Positions 5,366 through 11,024 of a stretch of DNA of 11,024 bases are shown here, in pieces (the first letter of the stretch is position 1; every line of letters starts with the position of its first letter). This DNA is from Trichomonas tenax. Taxonomy: Eukaryota > Parabasalia > Trichomonadida > Trichomonadidae. The translations under genes were made by a program, and so were the position numbers. A model generated the notes under the pieces. It was given only the letters and a program-made list of their open reading frames with translations. It had not been told where the DNA came from and did not search any database. The stretch covers positions 1 through 11,024 of the forward strand of contig JALKBU010001444.1 in NCBI GenBank assembly GCA_023091735.1, in the 5' to 3' direction.

Positions 5366-5623
5366 TTAGTACACTGTACAATAGAGCACATGAGAGAAAC
5401 ATTCAGCAAGAATCTGTTCTGGATTTGACCCCAAAACTTCTCAGATTATCTCCCGAATTTTCAAATCTTCGGCTTTTTGTGCATCTGTTGTTTGCTTGCT
5501 AGACCATCTTATACAATACATACTAAAATTCGCATCAAAATATGACGAAACTGAGTTTTTTTTTGCCCAAATTTTTACAAACAACATTCTTTCATCTGAA
5601 TTAGATGGTCTTATGATTTCCAT
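5366..5623 (-). pseudogene. Small ORF interrupted by an in-frame TGA
   Basis: An ATG at 5623 opens 60 codons (MEIIRPSNSDERMLFVKIWA and on) to TGA at 5441-5443. The same frame continues for 24 further sense codons (EVLGSNPEQILAECFSHVLY and four more residues) to TAA at 5366-5368. The residues on both sides of the TGA look coding, and the helical AEDLKIREII runs naturally into EVLGSNPEQIL. The simplest reading is a small gene or gene fragment with one nonsense mutation. The ATG is preceded at about 14 nt by GCATT, one mismatch from the initiator. I do not recognise the family. It is upstream of, and co-directional with, the dehydrogenase, but the large gap argues against shared transcription. 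Confidence 0.35.
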
Positions 5624-7144
5624 CTGTATTTAAAATGCACGCAAAAAGATATTATAGTACAAATGCTTGTTATTTATCTCATTATTGTTCTCTATATTTA
5701 ATTAATGTTAGTTCTATTGGATGAATTGTGTTTATTTATTTCTAAATTGATACTGCCTTTATACCTGAAATTATGCCAAACAATTATGTCAGTGAATAAA
5801 GGCGAATCAAAATTGGACTGGTTCTTTTGAAATTACGCTAAGATGTTTTCATTATACACACCACCTTACAGCTTGATTGTTTGTCTTACTTTTATTGACT
5901 AAAATACCATATTTATATATAGTTTTTTTTATGATATGCGATAATTATTATAAAAAAAAAACGCAATATTTCTGTATTGTATTATCTATACATTACTACA
6001 GTATATATTCACTTAATAATGTTAGTTTTTTTTTTGAATATTGGTTTTTTTGAGCTCAAAATGAGTCCAAATGTATTTAAAATCAAAGTGGAATATTGGT
6101 GACAGCATTAAAAGGCCCAAAAAATTAACCTCTCAAAATTCCTCAGAAAAATCCCTCTAGGGGGCGCTAATTGCCCCCTGATTTCAGGCGCGATTTTGAA
6201 AATTTAGCCTAAAAATACCACTTTTTAACCATATTTTTCGTGCTTTGAAGGTGGTTGCCTATCATAAAATTTGACATTTCTTAAATCATACTTATTTTTG
6301 AGAGTTTGGCAATAAATGTGTTAAATTTATATCAAAAATGTATATTAAAATCATTATACAGCGATAAAATCTATAATTGTCGTTGAAAAAAGGGCAATTT
6401 TTAAAGATTTGTGAAAAAAGCAAAAAATGTAAGAAAAATGACGGGAAACCATATGGATAGCGGGACCCAAAAAATCCCCGCCCATGGGGCCATTTTAGGT
6501 GGAGTGGGATCCCCGACTTCCTTGCGTCAATTGGAAGCAGACCTCTGAATATAGCGTTTTGACAATCGGTTGAGTGTTTTTGATAAATTGGATTTACGAA
6601 ATCGAGAAATTTTATTATTTTTAGCTTTATTAAGCTAAGGTATTCATTAATTATAGGAAATTTCGGCTCATGAAAAAGCTCATATGTCAGATTTTAATTT
6701 ACATGTCACAAATCAATTCATTTTTCGAAAATCAGATAACTTTCAATGCTTTACTTGTCAGGATCCAACAACATTTTTCGAAAAACGGATTTTCAGATAT
6801 CTTTACTCTTCCGCTATGCAACACTTTAGCAAATGTTTATGTGTAAATAAACTACACGTGAAACAATTTGATTTTTTAATCATCAATCAATTGTTTCGTT
6901 CAAGAATGATATAAGTTCTTTTAGAAAATGCTGAACACGATATCTTATGAGATCACTACGATCTACAGATACATAAGCATCTATAAAGCAATAAGCTTCA
7001 ATGCTGCGATTATAAGATAATTTTGATTTTTTAAGAATATTTTTCATATGTATTTTTTAAGTCTTTAGATATGAAATAGAAATAAGAGTCAATATTTTAA
7101 AACTATAAAATTTATTCTCTATCTAGTAATGTAATAAAAGGTGT
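5624..7144. other. Long non-coding stretch with two GC-rich islands
   Basis: About 1.5 kb has no convincing gene. Most is AT-rich with long A and T runs. Two GC-rich islands stand out: about 6155-6195, holding a perfect 7-bp inverted repeat AGGGGGC / GCCCCCT around a 7-base centre, and about 6455-6515, holding CCCATGGG and GGGATCCC palindromes. A 76-codon frame at 6684-6914 (plus) and a 54-codon frame at about 6884-7048 (minus) exist but lack support. The stretch may hold decayed mobile DNA or an unrecognised non-coding RNA. Confidence 0.5.
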
Positions 7145-8089
7145 TCATTCTGTTGTTATAATAGGATTCAGTATTGATGAAAGCCAAGAAAGGTTCATGT
7201 AAAGTGTCTGTATTGTGCATTTTCCAATCAAAGGACCAATAAAAGTAATTCTCGCTTTTCCATTTCCTTGGTTACCTAATACTTTAGTATTGGCATCGGT
7301 TGAAGGAATTAGTTCACCTCCATGAAGTGATTCAACCTCAGTAAACACTGGAATCAACCATGAACTTCCACCGCCACCAGTCGAAGCATGCAAATATCCA
7401 GCAGCTCCTCCATAGTGGCCTGCTCCACCTCCAGAGCTGATCTGACCAGTGGATGATGGATTTCCGCCAAGATTGAATGCTCCATTGTGAGCAGAATTCG
7501 CTGTATTAATGCCTGGTGAATCCATTTTGGCACCTTTTCCTCCAGGGTATGTAGTCGACTGATAATCACTATCTATGCTATCCCTTCCCTCAAAACTACT
7601 TCCTACACCTCCATCATGACACACTGATGAGAATGCTGCAGCTCCACCCCCGCCAGCAGCTTTCATAATTGCATGGTTTATCGATGGAGAATCTATCGTC
7701 ATCCACGTCATTCCACCTCCAGAACAGCCTCCGATAAGCGAAGAACTCGATGGATTTAAGCATCTTCCACGGCCACCGAATCCGAAAGTTGATCTTGTGA
7801 AGGTGTTTGATGTAGTTCCAGGGAATCCAGATTCACCCAAGAAAAAATATAGATTTGTAGCACTAGTGAGAGCAATATCGCCTTTTACATATTCACTACA
7901 ACCTCCTTCATATGAAGAAAAGCTTCCACCTTGTGCACCCGATAATTCGATCTTATATCTGCCTGGTGAGGCTTTGTACACATGGCGATCACATGCAGAG
8001 ACTGATCCATGTGCACCTGTAACTGTGCAGTTGAACTTGAATGTGATTGAATCCAAGACATCTTGGAAACTGAAAAATGTCTTGAGCAT
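7145..8089 (-). CDS. Glycine-rich protein (ALK/LTK-type glycine-rich region)
   Basis: The product is 314 residues. SPGRYKIELSGAQGG (41-55) followed by a cysteine-containing glycine-rich body, AAGGGGAAA (144-152), GGGAGHYGGAAGYLHASTGG (220-239) and GGGGSSWL (238-245), and a closing GNGKARITF (275-283) match the glycine-rich domain shared with ALK/LTK receptors and common in large trichomonad families. Seven cysteines (21, 33, 64, 110, 122, 157, 291) could form disulphides if it is exported, but there is no signal peptide at this start and no clear membrane helix, only a mildly hydrophobic tail after 285. Upstream (8107-8175, minus) a different frame reads YSQQFPFKTIVSNVSK and then stops; it would join this frame (KFGGSMLKT) if one shift were removed. 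The N-terminus may therefore be lost, making this a 5'-broken copy. Function not established. Confidence 0.75.
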   Translation of the reverse strand: MLKTFFSFQDVLDSITFKFNCTVTGAHGSVSACDRHVYKASPGRYKIELSGAQGGSFSSYEGGCSEYVKGDIALTSATNLYFFLGESGFPGTTSNTFTRSTFGFGGRGRCLNPSSSSLIGGCSGGGMTWMTIDSPSINHAIMKAAGGGGAAAFSSVCHDGGVGSSFEGRDSIDSDYQSTTYPGGKGAKMDSPGINTANSAHNGAFNLGGNPSSTGQISSGGGAGHYGGAAGYLHASTGGGGSSWLIPVFTEVESLHGGELIPSTDANTKVLGNQGNGKARITFIGPLIGKCTIQTLYMNLSWLSSILNPIITTE

Positions 8090-8486
8090 AGAGCCTCCGA
8101 ACTTTACTTACTGACATTGCTCACAATAGTTTTGAATGGAAATTGCTGTGAATATGCAGCATCTTCATTGATATTTTAGAGAATTTCCCTATTATGAATA
8201 CAGTATTGTTTTGGTCTATGATTGATGTAATATGCCATATATGAGTCAATGACATATTAAGTAATATATTGTAAGTGATGGGTATCATACAAAAAATTGA
8301 GATGACCTAATTTCAGTATATTTAGAAACCACAATGTTCACATATTAATCTACACACGATAAGTATATTATCTTATGCAATAAAATCGGATAATTTGCCC
8401 CTAAGGAGATTAAAATATTAACTATAAATGCCATGTAAATTTTTATATGTCAAATATTCCTGTTAAAATCTCTAAACGTGCATAAG
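8090..8486. other. Divergent spacer with a possible lost 5' exon-like segment of the glycine-rich gene
   Basis: About 400 bp lies between the divergent glycine-rich and coiled-coil genes. Its first part (8107-8175) holds 23 minus-strand codons that look like an out-of-frame N-terminal piece of the glycine-rich gene. The rest is AT-rich. GCATA at 8480-8484, five bases before the coiled-coil ATG, is one mismatch from a trichomonad initiator. Confidence 0.4.
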
Positions 8487-9380
8487 ATGTCACAAGACAG
8501 TGCAGAAGTGAGGCTCAAGAAGCTTCGATTCCTTACTGAGCTGAACGATATGCATTCTCAGATTCTCCACCGTATACTTAAGTCGTGGGCGGAAAAACTT
8601 GCGGAATTTTCGAGAATGAAAACAATTATCGAACAAAAATATGATTTACATCTTGCAAAAGTTAGTGGTATACAATTCAATGTTCAGTCTAAACTTGCAC
8701 AACTCAAAAATCAGAATAAAGAACTCTCCAAAAAGAGGGACACTTTATTAACAGAAATTAACAAGACAAAAGTTAAAACAGAAGATAAATACGATAACAC
8801 AAAAGACATTGAAGTCGAAGCTATGCTTAAAGTTCAAAAAGAACAATTAGAACAGAGACTTCAATCAACAAATAAAGAGATAGAAAAGGTTCAGTCAAGA
8901 AGGGATTTCTATTTTTCGATGTATACAGAGTACCAAACTAAAATATCTAAGATTAGACAAAAAGAAGCTGAAGCAAAACTGATTTCACAAATGGTCGAGG
9001 AAAGAAAAGCTTTACTTGATGAACTTAAGAGAAAAATCGATATAGAACAAGGAAAGCTATCGGATGACCTTATATTGCTTGAACAGTATCGAATGGAATT
9101 GCTTGGAAAATTCAAATCTCCAAAAAAGAAATCAAATCGCTCTCAGACAATTGTAAACTCGTGGAAGAGGACAGAAGAGTCAGAAAAATCAGAAGATATG
9201 CTTGTTGATAGTGTGAACGAATATAATGATTCATTCGAAGAAGAAGAGGAGGAAGAGGATGTAAATCCAGACGCAAAGGCCCTTGAGCAGCAGATATTAA
9301 CACTCCTAAGTACCGGTGTTTATGATGAAACAGATCCAATTATTATTTCAATGCGAAATCAACTTGCTTCACTTAAGAAA
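8487..9380 (+). CDS. Coiled-coil protein with acidic linker, probably cytoskeletal
   Basis: The product is 298 residues from the ATG at 8487 (MSQDSAEVRLKKLRFLTELN); the in-frame GTG nine bases upstream is unlikely as a eukaryotic start. Residues 5-205 are rich in Lys, Glu, Gln and Leu with few helix breakers, the pattern of a long coiled coil. A basic patch follows (KSPKKKSNRS, 210-219), then a Ser/Glu/Asp-rich linker with a run of seven Glu (251-257). It ends with a short separate helix containing LLSTGVYDETDPIIISMRNQ (273-292). A tail of the form TG-x-Y-x(3)-DP-[IL] occurs in several coiled-coil cytoskeletal or basal-body proteins as I recall them, but I cannot name an orthologue. It is convergent with the dynein light-chain gene, which fits a cytoskeletal setting only by proximity. 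Confidence 0.8.
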
Positions 9381-9699
9381 TAGACTTGATTATAATTTTT
9401 GTTATGTTTATATGTAGTTTTGTTAAATAATTTTCATATTCGAAACGTATATTTCAATTAATTAATTAGACAAGAAAACAGCAAATCAATAGAATAGCTT
9501 CAACATAATGTTTTTGTTATATATTTGCATTGCTGGCAGAATTCACGAACATAATAAAAAAAATATTGAATAAAAACATATAAAGAAGTAAATCCAATGT
9601 AAAAGGAATAAATATAAGATTGGTTATTAATTTAATAGGCGCCACTATAAGTGCTTTGTTGTGATTTAAAATATAACGATTTAAATTTAAGATAAAGGC
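9381..9699. other. Convergent spacer, nothing recognised
   Basis: About 320 bp of AT-rich DNA between the ends of the coiled-coil and dynein light-chain genes holds both 3' ends. TTAATTAATTAG at 9457-9468 is a short palindromic AT stretch. No credible frame or structured RNA is visible. Confidence 0.6.
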
Positions 9700-10032
9700 T
9701 TAGTACTTGAGGCCCCAAACAGTAACAATGCATTGGAGGCCCTTGCCGGAATATTGGTATGTTTGGCTGCCATCATTCTGTGGATCCCAAAGAGACATTG
9801 TGACTGTGTGAACGCCATTGCTCTTCTGGGAGAGGATGAGGCAGTTAGCGAGATATTTGAATGGCTGGAATTCGTCTCTGCCGAGTTCCTGGAGAATACC
9901 GCGGATGATGTCTTCGCTCCATGTCTTGATCTGTGTGCCTACGTATTCCTTGTTGTCGAGAACGCGCTTAACATTTTTCTCGCAGATCTGTCCGATCTTT
10001 TCTTTGTTGTCTGAGAATGTGCTATTGGACAT
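9700..10032 (-). CDS. Tctex-type cytoplasmic dynein light chain
   Basis: The product is 110 residues, the usual length for the DYNLT/Tctex1 family (about 110-116). Family landmarks: an N-terminal helix region (EKIGQICEKNVKRVL, 11-25); KTWSEDIIRGILQEL (36-50); FKYLANCLILSQKSNGVHT (58-76), equivalent to the FKYIVTCVIMQKNGAGLHT strand of human DYNLT1; LWDPQNDGSQTYQY (81-94); and the C-terminal CIVTVWGLKY (101-110), matching CIVSAFGL. These chains dimerise and bind dynein intermediate chains and cargo, in cytoplasmic or axonemal motors; trichomonads have flagella, so both are possible. The ATG at 10032 gives a full-length domain. A TTAAAC-AACC-GTTTAA inverted repeat (10033-10048) abuts the start. 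Confidence 0.93.
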   Translation of the reverse strand: MSNSTFSDNKEKIGQICEKNVKRVLDNKEYVGTQIKTWSEDIIRGILQELGRDEFQPFKYLANCLILSQKSNGVHTVTMSLWDPQNDGSQTYQYSGKGLQCIVTVWGLKY

Positions 10033-10048
10033 TTAAACAACCGTTTAA
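10033..10048. promoter_or_regulatory. 6-bp inverted repeat at the dynein light-chain start
   Basis: TTAAAC and GTTTAA flank AACC immediately upstream of the ATG. The centre contains CAACCG, which fits the general Myb-type core (pyrimidine-AACNG); Myb-like regulators are abundant in trichomonads. No perfect initiator is visible nearby. A regulatory role is inference. Confidence 0.25.
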
Positions 10049-10212
10049 TAAAACCGTCTGAAAAATAAAACGAACAAAAAAAAATTGCTAACGATTATTT
10101 TACCTTCAATTCACCCCCTCATTTAGACTTTTCTCCTCAGTATTATAGACTTACAAATGTTTTTATAAACATTACCAATATATTATTATTGTGAAGCCGA
10201 ATCTGGAGTAAT

Positions 10213-10260
10213 AAGATGTTCGCAGAATCCGTGACTTCGCCACGGCTTCCCGAACATCTT
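10213..10260. repeat. AAGATGTTCG palindromic module 1
   Basis: AAGATGTTCG (10213-10222) and CGAACATCTT (10251-10260) are perfect inverted copies. A second nested pair, CCGTG (10229-10233) and CACGG (10241-10245), lies inside. It resembles a small foldback element or a terminal protein-binding site and lies outside the element-end repeat shared with 740-950. Confidence 0.6.
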
Positions 10261-10286
10261 TTTATAGTATATTTACACATCAGAGT

Positions 10287-10334
10287 AGTTAGTAATAAGA
10301 TGTTCGCAGAAGTTAGTAATTAGATGTTCGCATA
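10287..10334 (+). repeat. 24-bp tandem duplication containing AGATGTTCGC
   Basis: Two adjacent 24-bp copies (10287-10310 and 10311-10334) begin AGTTAGTAAT, contain AGATGTTCGCA and differ at two positions. They lie in and beside the left arm of palindromic module 2. Confidence 0.65.
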
Positions 10335-10373
10335 ACCCACGACCGCGCCGTGACTTCTGCGAACATCTTATTA
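10293..10373. repeat. AAGATGTTCGCAGAAGT palindromic module 2 with 21-bp arms
   Basis: The arms 10293-10313 and 10353-10373 are perfect inverted copies (core AAGATGTTCGCAGAAGT / ACTTCTGCGAACATCTT). The 39-base centre contains another AGATGTTCGC and a GACCGCGCCGTG stretch. The right arm belongs to the element-end repeat shared, inverted, with the left side of the window (892 onwards), so the module marks the outer tip of the right-hand element. Confidence 0.7.
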
Positions 10374-10524
10374 AATATATTTACAGAATTAGTTTTACAA
10401 GTTAGGTCCCCCCTATATAGAAAATAAATTTTTGAATTACTTACAAAACTAACGTTAATTTTATTTTGGAATTCCTGACTTTATAAAATGTATTCAGTTT
10501 TAAAAATAATTTATGACTAACTAG
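10313..10524 (-). repeat. Maverick-like element end (terminal repeat, right copy)
   Basis: This is the inverted counterpart of 740-950, with genes on its right, so it is the left-hand end of a second element that continues past the window. Near-identity is strongest from about 10370 (TTAAATATATTTA) to 10510 (ACTGAATA-type end of the unit). Together the two ends face each other across the host block. Confidence 0.75.
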
Positions 10525-10881
10525 AAAAAGATAGCGAAGGGCTTCGCCCCAGCCCTAAAGGGCAAAGAAATTTATGAAGTAAGAAATTTGAAAAATAATT
10601 TTAGTGAAAATGAGAGAAATTTATTTAGAAATTAGAGAAAATAATTTATGACTAACTAACTAACTAGAAAAAGATAGCGAAAGAAATTTATGAAGTAAGA
10701 AATTTGAAAAATAATTTTAGTGAAAATGAGAGAAATTTATTTAGAAATTAGAAAAAATAATTTATGACTAACTAGAAAAAGATAGCGAAGGGCTTCGCCC
10801 CAGCCCTAAAGGGCAAAGAAATTTATGAAGTAAGAAATTTGAAAAATAATTTTAGTGAAAATGAGAGAAATTTATTTGGAT
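10513..10881 (-). repeat. Three tandem subterminal repeat units, opposite orientation to the left ones
   Basis: Units at about 10513-10630, 10640-10745 and 10760-10881 carry, read on the minus strand, AATAAATTTCTCTCATTTTC, ACTAAAATTATTTTTCAAAT, TTCTTACTTCATAAATTTC, CGCTATCTTTTTCTAGTTAG and CATAAATTATTTT. Units 1 and 3 have the hairpin module (10534-10563 and 10785-10814); unit 2 lacks it but has the longest CTAA tract (10651-10666). The outermost unit begins right after the stop codon of the tail-fibre-like gene, as the left array does after the lysine-rich gene. Confidence 0.8.
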
Positions 10882-11024
10882 TTAATAAACCCTATACCAC
10901 GCATAAACAGTAATGTATGGAGGCATGTAATCAGTACCTGAACCAGTGTCGGCAGTGTTTCCGTAAACTGAATGAATGTGACTTCCTGCATGATCAATGA
11001 TTAAACCCGTGTTGTATTCTCTGG
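10882..11024 (-). CDS. C-terminus of a phage tail-fibre/tail-collar-like protein of a Maverick-like element
   Basis: Forty-six residues and a TAA are present; the gene continues past the window. The sequence holds HAGSHIHSVYGNT (HxH motif followed by a G-rich turn), TGSGTDYMPPYITVY and the end AWYRVY. The order HxH, then G-rich, then [NM]PPY-[IL]-x-VY-x-W-x-R near the very C-terminus is characteristic of the receptor-binding tips of bacteriophage tail fibres and collar proteins (T4 gp12/gp37 style). In a Maverick-like setting it would be a candidate spike or fibre of an element-encoded particle, but that is inference from 46 residues. It is transcribed toward the element end, its stop reads TAAA, and subterminal repeats start immediately after it. 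Confidence 0.65.
   Translation of the reverse strand, partial: REYNTGLIIDHAGSHIHSVYGNTADTGSGTDYMPPYITVYAWYRVY

Noticed and set aside
5222..6532. TTGCGTCAATT shared by two spacers (5222-5232 and 6522-6532)
   Set aside because: An 11-base match is expected by chance in a window of this size, and the flanks do not align.
6684..6914. 76-codon plus-strand frame (MSDFNLHVTNQFIFRK...)
   Set aside because: It is Phe/Cys-rich in an AT-rich gene-free stretch with no family resemblance and no clear initiator; most likely chance.
6884..7048. 54-codon minus-strand frame (MKNILKKSKLSYNRS...)
   Set aside because: It overlaps the previous frame, is short, ends at two stops and has no recognisable motif; not enough to call a gene.
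7797..8114. 105-codon plus-strand frame
   Set aside because: It is antisense to the glycine-rich gene, whose composition readily creates open shadows.
9733..10036. Two plus-strand frames across the dynein light-chain gene
   Set aside because: They are antisense shadows of a confidently identified gene.

Overview
The window looks like nuclear DNA from a parabasalid protist (a trichomonad such as Trichomonas or Tritrichomonas). The evidence is: strongly AT-rich spacers; compact genes with no visible introns; a perfect trichomonad-type initiator (TCACA) 15 nt before one ATG; stop codons that run into TAAA, as in the trichomonad poly(A) signal; a glycine-rich protein of a type common in these genomes; a Tctex-type dynein light chain; and flanking pieces that fit Maverick/Polinton elements, which are very abundant in Trichomonas vaginalis. 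The species call is inference.

Layout. (1) 1-2962 is mobile-element sequence. A divergent pair of small genes (1-108 minus, partial; 162-518 plus, very lysine-rich) is followed by subterminal repeats and an element end near 740-950. Beyond it lies broken element debris: an ORF that runs into the terminal repeat (853-1263 minus), a 24-codon stub (1352-1426), a frameshifted gene inside a pair of inverted repeats (1412-2095), a tandem repeat with a 140-bp period, and a piece of protein-primed family B DNA polymerase (2624-2959 minus). (2) 3043-10032 is host-type sequence: a disordered protein of unknown role (plus), a nucleotide-sugar dehydrogenase of the UDP-glucose dehydrogenase family (minus), a broken small ORF (minus), a long non-coding stretch, a glycine-rich protein (minus, with a possible 5' frame break), a coiled-coil protein (plus) and a Tctex-type dynein light chain (minus). 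(3) 10211-11024 is the end of a second mobile element. It has palindromes built on AGATGTTCGC, a terminal repeat that is the inverted counterpart of 740-950, three subterminal repeat units and the C-terminus of a protein resembling a phage tail-fibre or tail-collar tip.

The most notable structure is the pair of element ends facing one another about 9.4 kb apart across a host gene block. Each carries repeat units that start at the stop codon of its last gene and contain a GC-rich hairpin and a short (TTAG)n tract. The host genes do not form an obvious pathway. The dynein light chain and perhaps the coiled-coil protein are cytoskeletal, the dehydrogenase would make a UDP-uronic acid or related sugar, and the glycine-rich protein has no established function. 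I see no CRISPR array, rRNA or tRNA.
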